NCBI RefSeq assembly: GCF_033807715.1
Contig: NC_084592.1
Span: 26,821,501-26,885,500, forward strand
Reading direction: 5' to 3'
DNA from: Cololabis saira
Taxonomy: Eukaryota; Chordata; Actinopteri; Beloniformes; Belonidae
Length of the DNA: 64,000 nucleotides
In this document: positions 21,340-31,635 of the stretch, piece by piece
How the letters are laid out: each line of letters begins with the position of its first letter
Position numbering within the stretch: the stretch's first letter is position 1
Translations under genes and position numbers: made by a program
The notes under the pieces: generated by a model
The model's database searches: none
Told to the model about the DNA's origin: nothing
The model's input: only the letters and a program-made list of their open reading frames with translations

Positions 21340-21795
21340 TTTCTCTGCCATAACTTTTGAATGGTTTGACATAAAGAGTCGTGGGTGGTGTCATGGGACT
21401 CGGTATTGAGTCCTTGACCATAATTGGTGAACATTAGCCCCGCCCCTTCTTCTGATTGGTTGTCCCTATTTCCTGCTATAACATTTGAATGTTTTGACAT
21501 AGCGAGTCGTGGGTGGTGTCATAGGACTCTGTAATGAGTCCTTGAGCTTCTTTGGCCTTAATTAGCCCCGCCCCTTCTTCTGATTGGTTGTCCCGATTTC
21601 CTGCTGTAACTTTTGAATGGTTTGACATAGAGAGTCGTGGGTGGTGTCATCAGATTCTGTATGGAGTCCTTCTCCTTCATTGGCCTGAATTAGCCCCGCC
21701 CCTTCTTCTGATTGGTTGTCCCTTCTTTCTGCTATAACTTTTGAATGGTTTGACATAGGAAGTCGTGGGTGGTGTCGTTTCTGATATGCTTATGG
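21340..21795. repeat. 128-bp tandem repeat, about 3.5 copies
   Basis: The motif AACTTTTGAATGGTTTGACATA (AACATTTGAATG... in copy 2) recurs at 21352, 21480, 21608 and 21736, exactly 128 bases apart. Each copy also carries GAGTCGTGGGTGGTGTCAT and TAGCCCCGCCCCTTCTTCTG. The last copy is cut short before the terminal motif of the composite repeat. Confidence 0.92.
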
Positions 21796-22045
21796 GGGGC
21801 GGTGGCCGTGAGTGCGAGGGCCCGTTCATCGCTGCTTGCAGCTTTAATTTCATTTTGTTTTTACTTTAGTATTACAGGGTGTCTGAAAAAAATTCCACCA
21901 TCTGTAGATTGATCATTTTCACTCCCATCAAACAAGGTGGCTTCCTTTAATTCCTGACACATTATTCAGTCAGTATAGATATCAAAGACAATTTTTTTCA
22001 CATTGAGGTTTGATATGTTTGAACAATATCAATTTTTGTGGGTAA

Positions 22046-22890
22046 CTTTTCAGCACCTTTGGGTAGGGGAATGGGCTCTCACTGTTGTTTGTGCTTATGC
22101 ACAGGAGTTCAGAGTAACTAGCTTTCTTGGAGTCCTCAGCAAGGGTGCTAGAAGGTGCTTCTATAGGGGTGATCAACACTCACATGGGTAAAAAGAGGAA
22201 AGCAAGTGAGGGGTACGGTATCATCAGTCTGAATCAAGAGTTGTGTGCCGGTATTGAACTTCTATGCTCATCATGATTTGTCCATGACCAAGTCCATTTT
22301 GAACATAAGAGTGTCCACTTGGCCAACCAAGGCCAGAGTTCAATAATTGACTTCCTAATAGTGTTGTTGCGTTTGCAGCTGTATGTTTTGGAATGTTTTG
22401 GACACTTGGGTGATGAGAGCAACTGAATTTTCAGCCTATTACCACCTGGTGGTAAGTTAGATCAGATAATAGTGAAGGCTGTGGCTGGACCCAGTTGGGC
22501 CAAACATAGGAGTATTTGGTGGACACGTCTGGGAGAGGAGCCAATCAGAAATATCTCCAACTCCCACCTCTAACAAAGCTAATTTTCATCTCAGCAGAGA
22601 CCATGAAGTCAGAATGAGTCATGTCATGCACACCTCCATTATCAAGGTGGCCGCCCAGAACTGTGCCCACAGAATCACAAACCTTGGACACTCCAGGTAA
22701 GTAAGACCATCAAGCTGAAGAATAGAGTCCTATTGATCTTGGTTGACTCAGCAGGTACCAGCAGGACAGTGGACTGTAGGCTGTGGAAGGAATTTAGTGA
22801 GGTTATATAAAGAGACTTTCAATCAACTCCAAGACGATTCTGACAAACCTGGAAGGGGTTCAGTTTGGTAATGCAGTTCTTTACCAACCA
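22046..22890 (+). mobile_element. LINE endonuclease-region remnant
   Basis: Plus-strand sequence follows the course of a teleost LINE endonuclease segment. Landmarks are GGAGTTCAGAGTAACTAGC, CATGATTTGTCCATGACCAAG, TATTACCACCTGGTGGTAAG, GGACACGTCTGGGAGAGGAG, and CATCAAGCTGAAGAATAGAGTCCTAT. Many indels and stops are present. It directly follows the end of the Tc1-like element. Confidence 0.6.
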
Positions 22891-24415
22891 AGGGATAGCT
22901 TCAGAAGAAAAGGGTGGATGTATTGAACTGACCTGCTTGCAGTAGTAAGCTGATTCAACGAAGGTATAGAGAATTTTGAAATACGAGTGACAATCTCAAA
23001 CCCACACCTCACAACAACATACCAGAAACATGTCATCACGATATTGTCGCTTCCAGAAGTTCCCTACAGTGTGAGAGGTAATGACAACATCCCAAATGAG
23101 TAAAAGTTTAACTTTTCCATAACTGAATCTATCCCAGGCTTAAAATGCTTAAATGAATGCACTTTAAAAATAAAGTTTAGAACACAAAATGTTCAGTATT
23201 CTGTCCAGTAAAGTAAACGACACATCTCTAAACCACTGTGATTAGTTTTATTGGGGGGTCTTTTGTATTTTCCATAACAGCAGGCTCACTGCGAGATTAA
23301 ATCTTTGAGCTGGCTTGAGAATGCCTAATTGCCCTGCCCTCTGCCCCCCCAAACCCAGTAGAGCTACAGAAGGTAGCTTGGTAGAGGGAGGTTTGGAAAT
23401 CTCCATTCAAACTGTTGGCCCGGTCCTAGACCAGAGTTGGAAATCGATGGAAATCCCATATTGTCCATTTCAACAAAGGAAGCTGTACAAGACACAAGAT
23501 GACTAATTTAATCCCTGGTTGGGCTGTTTCAAAGATCACTACCTGCTTCTAATGGTAGCCTGATGATGTCTGTGGCTTAGTTTATATTCAGAGACTGGAC
23601 TTTCATCATGTCATGAAGTATGAAAAAAGACCATTTTCAAGAAAAGCAATAACAAAGAAATGGCTTAAGCCAGACATCCCATCTATAGATGAATGGTATA
23701 CGGTAATATAATTTATGATATATTTGTTATGGAAAGAATTACTTTCTCAATGAGGCTGCAGCAATCTAAATTCAAAGACATCTGGGAGCAATGGAAAATG
23801 TATATTTCCCTGAAACGCCCTGCTTTTGTTTAATTTTCTTTTCTTTTACCTCTTTTAAACAAGATTTGTTTAAGTATCTATTTTCTTCTGTTACTATAAT
23901 AGAAAACACCCCATGTTCATGTGTTCTGTTATAACATGTTTTGTGAATGGAAAAAAAAACAAATTGGAGCACTGTAAAGATGTATTGTTGACATGTGATT
24001 CCACACAGAAATAAAATTAAAAAACAAAAAGAAAAAAGACAATTTTTTTTTACATTTTAACTTGTACAACACATCTTCCAGTAAAGCTTAGGATCCTTAT
24101 TTTGTTTTGTCTTGCATACATTACATTTTTATTCACTGTGGTCATCTTCACCCCCAGTAGTTTTCTGCTGTGATTCAAGTAAATTAAAGTGAGAAGCTTT
24201 CCTCTGTTTGTGGGTCATATCATGGCCATAAGAATGCTAACAAGCTTATAAAAACATGCTTGTTTCCACATCACCCCATACCTGAGGCTGAAAGGGCCCT
24301 TCTTTATGAGAGTGTTATACTTCTTGTTGTTCAAACAAATTTTCATCTGATGACCCAGTTGTAACTTCAGAAAAAACTTTTCAACATAAAATTTGTTATA
24401 ATTAGTTTGAGATAA
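22891..24415. other. intergenic sequence, no gene recognised
   Basis: AT-rich sequence with A-rich runs near 23945-24050. There are no coherent ORFs and no RNA gene seen. Confidence 0.5.
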
Positions 24416-25200
24416 TGGGGCAGCACGATGGCTTAAGGCTGAATTATGGTTCTGCGTCAAATCGACGCCGTTCCTACGCCGTCACCGTGATGCCGTCGTG
24501 AACCCTTCGGACTTCTCCGTCACTCCATTTCACTGCGGTGCAGTACCCCCCGCGACCGCTAGGCCGTGATCTTTTCCTGAATGGTTTATCCGACTTTTCC
24601 GGTCACAGTGAATGAAAGAGATAACTATTGTGCAAAAAAACAAAACAGAAAAAAAATCACACACGAAGAAAAGAGCGCTGAAAGTTCATGACTGCTTCAA
24701 ACCGGAAACCGGAAATGCGTTGCTACCAAGCGAACCAATCACTGCCCTCTCGGTCTGCGTTTGGTCTGCCTCGCCTCGACGCGTAGTTACAATTTTTGGG
24801 AGGTACGCGTCAGTGACGGTGTGGGCTACGGCGTAGGGTACGCGTTGACGCGTACCTTGCGCCGTAGGCACGCCGTCGTTTTGACACAAAACCTTAACTC
24901 AGCCTTTAGTCGTTAGCATTGTTGCCTCACAGCAACAAGGTTCCTGGTTTGACTCCGGGGGCAGGTTGGAGTCTTTCTGTGAGGAGTTTGCATGTTCTCC
25001 CTGTGCTTGCGTGGGTTCCCTCCGGGTACTCCGGCTTCCGCCCACAGTCCAAAAACATCGTATTAGGTTAATTGATGATTCTCAATTTTCCTGTAGGTGC
25101 AAATGTGCATGGTTGTGCATGGTATAGTCTCTATATGTGGCCCTGTGATGTTCAGGATGTCCCCCTGCCTCCCATCTAGCAAATTGTTAAACATGTCATA
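24416..25200 (+). repeat. common fish dispersed repeat, interrupted by a MITE
   Basis: It begins GGGGCAGCACGATGGCTTA and, after the MITE at 24436-24905, continues GTCGTTAGCATTGTTGCCTC, GAGTTTGCATGTTCTCCCTG and CCGCCCACAGTCCAAAAACAT. Apart from divergence, this is a widespread teleost repeat. It is non-coding. Confidence 0.75.
24436..24905. mobile_element. TTA-flanked MITE-like element, 470 bp, nested in another repeat
   Basis: The ends are inverted: AGGCTGAATTATGG at the left and TTAACTCAGCCT at the right. Both flanks carry TTA (24433-24435 and 24906-24908), and removing the element restores the host repeat as GATGGC-TTA-GTCGTTAGC. The TTA duplication fits the TWA preference of PIF/Harbinger elements. 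Internal GC-rich stretches (ACGCGT, GACGGTG, GGCGTAGG) are also inverted. Shorter relatives lie at 42640-42738, 47476-47585 and 56941-57069. Confidence 0.82.
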
Positions 25201-27659
25201 ATTAAAAACAGTTGCAATTAAAGGCAAAAAGGCTGCAACAATACCATAGATGTAAGTAATTGGGTTCATTGCTGCCATTGTATTAGGTGCGGACATTTAA
25301 ATTCAAATAAAACATTGACAAGATATTTTTGTTTCCCTGAAATTAAACAGAAATTGAAGAACAAACAGGAGTCTACAAAATGCTGCACTGATCACCAAGT
25401 CACAGAGCGACTTAATGAAAACCTTTAACCGTACCATGGTTTATACGTGAGTAACTATAAAAGCTTTGCTGCATCTTTGCTACAGTTGATAATTGATGCT
25501 GGTGCCTGGCTGTGACTGTGCACTTTTCTGCTAAACACCAAATGGTCGCTTGGTTCTTTTTATGAGTTTGAGGCACATACTAATGTGATGTGTTTAAAAA
25601 AAAAAAACAGCAGGTTCTCAACTATCAAAGAATTGACAGTCACACCACATTTCATGGTTCAAAGGCATCTAAGATGGGGCCATGAAATATACTGTTTCTA
25701 ATTTTTGATTGCCATCACAAGTCTTGTATTATAACACATGAAGAGGAACTTTCAGGAGGGACAAGCAAAAACATTTAAACTTTAAAACTGAAATTCACAA
25801 ATAATTCAAGATGCTCAGTGTAAGGATTATTTGCTTTCGAAGGAATATCTGTTTTTACTACATCCCTAAATTTTATGTAGTGTTTTCTACCTTTTTCTTC
25901 CAAGTGAAGCATGCATAAATATATTGAGACATTTGTGAGAGCTACATTTTCTTCCATATCAATAAATATCCAGCCAGCATTCTGACAGCCTCCTTGAATT
26001 ATCCACCAAGGCCTAATTCTGGAAAGTACGCCTTGTTGCTTGAATGTCGCTCAACTGAGCTTCTTGTAAAATTAATTGTGTGTAGTAATCTGTAAAAATG
26101 TACCATAAATGCTATTTCTGAAATGTCAAAACGTTTCCAGGTCTCTTTGACACATACCTGATACTCCTCTACATCCGTCTGTGTTAAGAGCACAGGTCTG
26201 TCATTGGGAGACAGGAGGTTTCCATAATCTGCCCTCTCTTGGTCTCCTTAGAGGAAGATCTATTCTTCATCACTGTCAACTTTCTGTCCCCAGAGAAACA
26301 ATGCTTAGCTGCTTTGGAACTTAAGATCACTTTTTTTTTTGCTCGTCGCTTAACCATTCATAGCAAACAAACATTGACGCGGAAGAATTTTGTAAACATA
26401 CCTGGAGTGAACACCAAATTTGTCCTCTCTCCAAATGTCCAGTAGCTGTACAATCATTAATCATAAAATGGCTTCCCAAAGGTGGCTGTCAGTTTTAGGA
26501 TAGGAATAGTGATTCCTCATCCGTAAGTGAAAAAGCAAGTGGAGAGCAGACACAGAGGATAAATCACTTGAGAAGTGAAGACAGGTAGCATTTAGCAGCT
26601 GGCCATCTGGCCCTTATCATGTCCCGGAATGGTAAATTTTATTGCTTTTCATTGCTTTCCGAATGCCCAAGAGTGATTTTTGCAAACAATCTGTCAATCT
26701 AGCCTAAAATTATCCTCCTCTACTGGTTGTTCAAGGGATAACAACATGCTTTTAAAATATCATTTTCTAATCAAATAAAATTGTTTCAGCGGAATTAGAT
26801 GGTCATTGGACACTATAGATACCTTGGCGGTCCTTCCTGTAATCCTGATACGTCTCCTATTGACAATGTATCAGTCATGATTAGGAGAATCAGACACGCT
26901 GGAACATGGACTGTTCAGAAACTGAAATTTCATATTCACCAATAAGTGACACAAGACTCTTATGGCAACATTGCATTGATTGGGATCCTCAGTTGGAAAA
27001 CTATAAAAAGTGTGGCTTAAAGAAAGACTAACATGACGCAATGGCATGTCTCTTTTTTTTTTTACACTGGTTTTTATGAATGATTATAAAGCCATTTATG
27101 GATATAATTATGAAGCTAACTAACATAAGTGATCATCAACGTCCTTTTGGATGCCTTTTACCATTTTCAATGATGCTCATGTTCTTCACATAAGTATCCA
27201 AAGTTGTTTTTTCTAACCAGGAACGTTTTTTAAGGGATACATGATGATCGTTTGTGCAGATGTCTGGTGTGTTCATTTGCCTCTTAATTGTAGAGAATAA
27301 AAATCCTTCGTGTATAGTGGAATATAAAATTATCACATCTTTTTCTCACTGTAATGTGTCACTGGGGGATTTCAAACCAAACTACATGATTGAAATGTTG
27401 GATTTTTGCGGATATCGAATATGACTGCCTTTCCTGTTAAAATCAGTCTGAAAGCACTGCGGTTATGTTTGCCTATTTTCACACCATTTCATACATAATT
27501 AAACAGTGCAACAACGTTGATTCTCTATTGTTTACTTTGTATAGTTCTGAGCAACTTACAGATATGTCCACCCATGTTCATGTGTTTTTCTCATTGTGTA
27601 TTTACGCTTTCCTTGACAGATTAAAAATAAAGAACATTTTAAAATTATTTTACATTTTC
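25201..27659. other. intergenic sequence, no gene recognised
   Basis: Only short ORFs without family resemblance are present. The minus frames at 25775-25957 and 25999-26193 could be old retroelement pieces but show no diagnostic motif. Confidence 0.45.
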
Positions 27660-29490
27660 ATCATATGTTTACAATCCCAATTCCAAAAAGTTGTGAGACA
27701 CATAGAACAAAGAAAACACCAAATTAAAGCTGCAAGCAGCAATGAACGGGCCCTCGTCGACTTCCTGTTCGGTTTCGGCCATGGCGCCAAGATACTTTTC
27801 TTTAAGTTGTGACATGATACAGGTGTGTACCGATTTTCTTGCATGTACGTCAAACCGTATTGTGGGGCTTGAGGCACTAGCCACTAGCCACTAGCCATTA
27901 GGCCACGCCCATTAATGCAAATCATTAAATATCACATTTTTCGCATCAAAATGAGTATAGTTGAATATCTCAAAAACCGTAATAGCTAGTATGATGAGAC
28001 TAAAATATGTTGTAGTACAATGCGTCCCGGGGTTTTCAATGTTGTAATGATGTCTGTACGATAAACCGTTGCCTAGCAACAAGCGTCCAAAATAAAATGG
28101 AATTTTTTTTAAATTGAAAGTTAAATATCGCAAAAACCGTAATAAGTAGCATGATGAGGTTTTACTGTCCTTTAGTGCCAATCAGGCCGAGTGTTTGTAA
28201 ATTTGAACGATGTCTCTATGATAAAGTTCAGCCGAGCGTCCGAATTTTCACCTTTTTTTTTGCTTTTTGGCACCTAGCGTTGCCACGGTAACACTTTTGA
28301 CTGAGAAAAGTAATGCCCATCGAGGCACGATGGAGACGCATCCAAAGATGCCATGCATGGATGCACATTGCGGTTCGGGCCGCATTAACGGACGAAAAAA
28401 GCAGACGGAATAATAATAATAATTCAAAATGGCCGACTTCCAAAACGGCGCCAAGAGACTTTTCTTTAAGTTACAACATAATACAGGTGTGTATCGATTT
28501 TCGTGCATGTACGTCAAACCGTATTGTGGGGCTTGAGGCACGAAGTTTTCTAGGGGGCGCTGTTGAGCCATTAGGCCACGCCCATTAATGCAAACCATTA
28601 AATATCACATTTTTCATCAGGCCTGGCTTGCGTGCAAAATTTGGTGACTTTTGGGTCACGTTTAGGGGGGCAAAAAGGCCCTCATTTCGTCGGAAAAATT
28701 AAAATGAGAAAAAAAAACGAGAAAAATTCCTACAGATGCAATAGGGCCTTCGCACTGTCAGTGGTCGGGCCCTAATAATAAAAAAAGAGACAAAAAAAAA
28801 GTTAGGAAAGATTAGTTGTTTAGCGCTATGTAGCATCTCCTTTTCTTTTAACAGCCCATTTATGTCTGGGAGCTGCGGAGACAGTTGTTGGAGTTTTAAG
28901 AGAGGGATGTCAAACAGTTCTAAGTCTTCTATGTTGTATTTTACATTTTATGATGCCCTAATTGTTATCGGTTCATAAAAGGTCTGGACTGAAGACAGGT
29001 CAGTCCAGCAGCAGGCTACCTGTTCAAAAGCCTTACTTTTGGAAAGGATGCATTATTATGTGATTAATCGTTGTCTTGCGGAAACATGCAAGGCCTCCCC
29101 TGAAAAAGACATTGTCTGGATATGAGCGTATGCTGCTCTGAAAGCTATATATGGTTCTCAGCAATAATGTTTCCTATCCAGATGTCCAAGCTGCCCATTC
29201 CCTCCACAGCCATATCATCAGATATGCAGTCTTTTGAACTGAGCACTGATGAGAAGCTGGATGGCCCTTCTCCTCTTTACTCTGGAGGACACGGTATCCA
29301 TGCATTCCCCAAAGAAATTTCAAATTTAGTACAATCGTCCACTGGACAGTTCTTGGCATTGTCTAAGTCCATTTTAAATCACCTTGGTTCCCCTTTATAT
29401 GGTATAACTTCCGTTTGCAGTTGTGGATTCCTAAGCAAATTTAGCTTTTTAGACAGTGATTTCTAGAAATGTCCTTAACCTTCTAGGGAA
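27660..29490 (-). mobile_element. Tc1-like transposon remnant split by composite repeat copy 2
   Basis: The left tip at 27671-27712 is the terminal-type sequence ACAATCCCAATTCCAAAAAG plus TTGTGAGACA. The complement-of-transposase part resumes at about 28835: CGGTTCATAAAAGGTCTGGACTG, CCCCTGAAAAAGACATTGTCTGG, GAAGCTGGATGGCCCTTCTCCTC, GGAGGACACGGTATCCATG. The intervening 27724-28776 is the composite repeat. The assignment follows recalled teleost elements with TACAACCCCAATTCC ends. No intact frame remains. Confidence 0.65.
27724..28776 (-). repeat. composite hairpin-ended repeat (copy 2, inverted)
   Basis: It runs from AAAGCTGCAAGCAGCAATGAACGGGCCCT to CTTCGCACTGTCAGTGGTCGGGCCCT, the reverse complement of the ends of copy 1. 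It has shared internal motifs on the opposite strand (AAACCGTATTGTGGGGCTTG, twice; GCGCTGTTGAGCCATTAGGCC). It lacks the CTT tract and the 128-bp repeats. AT-rich flanks AATTA and AATAA may be a degenerate target duplication. Confidence 0.78.
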
Positions 29491-29559
29491 TTCGATTACA
29501 GGTACCACCTGACTAAAGGACTAGGAATAAAGATCACAGGCATCCAATATTGATGTTTC

Positions 29560-30146
29560 AGACAAGGTGGAGGCAGTTCGATGAGAGAGAGGCCAACCAC
29601 GTGGAAGCAGGTGAAATCCTTTCTAGTTCTTGTGGGCTGGTATCTCCCGTTTATCCCAAACTTCTCTCAGGGCTACTCACTTGTCTGACCCACTGCTTCC
29701 CTCCAGGATCTTAAGGAGGCCATATGTTGTGAATCACTGCAACAGAGCCCCAACTTGAACCTACCCTTTACCGTCCAAATTCATCCAGTGATAGGAGCAG
29801 TTCTTCTGCAAGGGCATGGAGATGACAAGAAACCAGTTGTATACATCAGCAGGAAACTGTTTACCAGGGAGACCAGGTACTCAGCAGTGGAGTTGGAGTG
29901 TCTGGCAGTGAAGTTGACACTTTCAAATATTATCTGCTCGGGAGGGAGTTCAACTTACTTAACTTGGAAATGGACCATAAGGCATTGCAATGGTTGGAGC
30001 AGATGAAGGATACTAACAGCCGAATCCCCCGCTAGTTCCTGTTCCTACAGCCATACTGGTTCTCCATACATTATCGGCCAGGCAAGCACAACACTAGCTG
30101 ACTTTCTGTCTCGCAGCGCTGTTGGCGAGCCTGCTTGAGGGGGAGG
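29560..30146 (+). mobile_element. degenerate Gypsy-type LTR retrotransposon pol fragment (RT end and RNase H)
   Basis: Plus-strand frames, interrupted by stops and shifts, show landmarks of a Gypsy pol. These include an RT-thumb-like stretch near 29600-29750, then GAVLLQGHGDDKKPVVYISR (29790-29849), RETRYS-type and ALQW-type RNase H motifs, and an RPGKHN-type tail near 30075-30090. A purine-rich tract GAGGGGGAGG precedes TGTGAGGG at 30147, the expected position of a 3' LTR. It is a dead copy. Confidence 0.72.
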
Positions 30147-31480
30147 TGTGAGGGGGCAATGCGACAGCCCCCTCACTAAGGTGAAAAACATATATTGTCA
30201 CATTGTTTATCATTTTTCATGGTCAGTTTTGGTTTTGTTAAATTGTTTTGGAAAAAAGTACTGAAATCTCTCTGAGGTTTTACTGGGCGTGACTTCATGG
30301 AGTGCGTACATGAGGGCAACCCACGCTGCGGTGCCTAATAATCACCTAATAATCACCTGGTTAGGACAGACCATGGCGTTAGAGTAGAGAAGGGGAGGAG
30401 TGAACGAGGATTTTGACTACCGTAGTTTGTTTTGTTTAGGTGTCTGTTTGCTTTTCTGATATTTACTTCAAGTTCAAGTTCAAGTTAACTTTATTAATAC
30501 CTGTAGGTAGATTTGTTTTGCAGTAGAAGGCATCTCACACACAGTCTTTACTGTCATTAATTTGACACAGGACAAAAACAGTGAAAATAATGAACAGGTT
30601 CGCAACAGCACAAGACAGACATGGCAGGTACTCACAATGCTCACTGACATGATAAAAGTATTTGTTGCACAGGGCAAAGAACAATGAATGAATAAAGAAA
30701 GTTAATACCAAGGTCAGGGTTTCTAATAAATCGAAATAAATAAGTTAAAAGCAGGATAGACCTCAGTAATAGATAAAAATTGTTAAGATTTGTTTAAAAA
30801 AGAAACAGCAGCAGGGACGAAGCTGTTCCTGTAGCGTGTGGTCCTAGTTCTGGGGACTTTAAATCTGCGTCCTGATGGCAGTAGCTGGAACTCACTTGCT
30901 AAGGGATGGGAGGCATCATTGGGAATGGAGCTGGAACCGCTGCAACTGTTTAGCGTACAGCAACTCCAGGCCCAGCTGTGTTTCCCCAATCAGCCGACCT
31001 GACCGTTTAGTAATTTGGTTGAGTGAGCTCCTTTCTTTTAGGGGCAGGTTTCCAAACCATGATGCAAGTGAAAAAGCTAAAACAGATTCAATAAAAGCAT
31101 GGTAAAAAAGTGTCATCATGGTCCTATCTATGTGGAAACGGGACAACTTCCTCAAAAAGAACAGCCACTGGTGTCCCTTCCTGCTCACAGCTTTGCAGTT
31201 TTCTTTAAATTTTAAGGTAGAGTCAATGATTGTCCCCAGATATGTATAGGACTGTACCTGTTCAATGACTTGTCCCTAAATCTTAATCCTATACTTAATT
31301 CATTTAGTCACACTGTTTGTAGTATTAAATAATTTACCTGGCGTTAGTTTGTAAATATTGTTTTATTTGTATATTTTGGAGGGAATTTGGGCCCTTCACT
31401 AAGTAATCTTGGTTTCACCTGTCATTATATAAGAGCTGTGTAATTGTGGACAGGTTTGACTAAGAAAATCCTCTACTACT
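30147..31480 (+). mobile_element. possible 3' LTR of the Gypsy fragment, interrupted by a LINE tail
   Basis: It starts TGTGAGGGGGCAATGCGACA right after the polypurine tract. A LINE fragment fills about 30468-31290, and AT-rich LTR-like sequence with TATATAAGAGCTGTG-like context (near 31427) follows. No second LTR copy is in the window, so the right end is a guess. Confidence 0.35.
30468..31290 (-). mobile_element. LINE (L2/Rex-like) 3' fragment with microsatellite tail
   Basis: Minus-strand frame 30916-31188 reads QWLFFLRKLSRFHIDRTMM, then FYHAFIESVLAFSLASWFG. This is the RT C-terminal signature (LxxLRxL...FYxxxIESVLxFxxxxWFGN) of L2-type fish LINEs. The next frame has HPLASEFQLLPSGRRFKVP and RTTRYRNSFVPAAV. 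The element ends, on its own strand, in repeats of CTTGAA near 30470-30485, as in self-priming L2-like tails. It is 5' truncated. Confidence 0.78.
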
Positions 31481-31559
31481 AGCATGGCAGCACCTGTGTC
31501 CAACTGGACTCACAGCAGTCTGGGCACTTATCCATGCTGGACCCTCCTATGTTATTTCT

Positions 31560-31635
31560 TGCTTGTGGCATTCTCTGAGATGTAAGTCGCTATGGATAAA
31601 AGCATCTGCTAAATGACAGTAGTAGTAGTAGTAGC
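31560..31635 (+). repeat. SINE/LINE-type tail and (AGT)n tract
   Basis: The sequence GATGTAAGTCGCTATGGATAAAAGCATCTGCTAAATGACAG is a very common 3' tail of fish retroelements. A short AGT repeat follows. Confidence 0.65.

Larger units (their letters stand above)
19219..21848. repeat. composite hairpin-ended repeat array (copy 1)
   Basis: It starts at AGGGCCCGAGCACTGACAGT and ends at GGGCCCGTTCATCGCTGCTTGCAGCTTTAATT. The first end can fold: AGGGCC pairs with GGCCCT and ACTG with CAGT. A second start of the same kind occurs at 19800 after GCTTTAATT, so at least two copies are joined head to tail. Inside, a roughly 400-600 bp unit recurs, marked by the motif TACCGTGGCGACGCTAGA (near 19712, 20350, 20707 and 21162) and by CACCTGTATCATG. 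There is no plausible protein: the long frames are microsatellite or repeat artefacts. Confidence 0.8.
18180..22045 (+). mobile_element. degenerate Tc1-like transposon split by a composite repeat array
   Basis: Plus-strand transposase-derived sequence covers about 18270-19200, with landmarks GGTAGCATAAGGCGATTCC, CTAGTGGGCCCTGTCCTCG, GTATATCCATGGATGGACAC and GTCCAGATCTGGGAGGAGAT. It stops at 19218. The missing 3' end resumes at about 21845-22045 (ATTCCACCATCTGTAGATTGATCATTTTC; CATTGAGGTTTGATATGTTT). The 2.6 kb between is a different repeat, described separately. Frames are broken, so there is no active transposase. The family assignment rests on recalled teleost Tc1 sequences. Confidence 0.75.
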
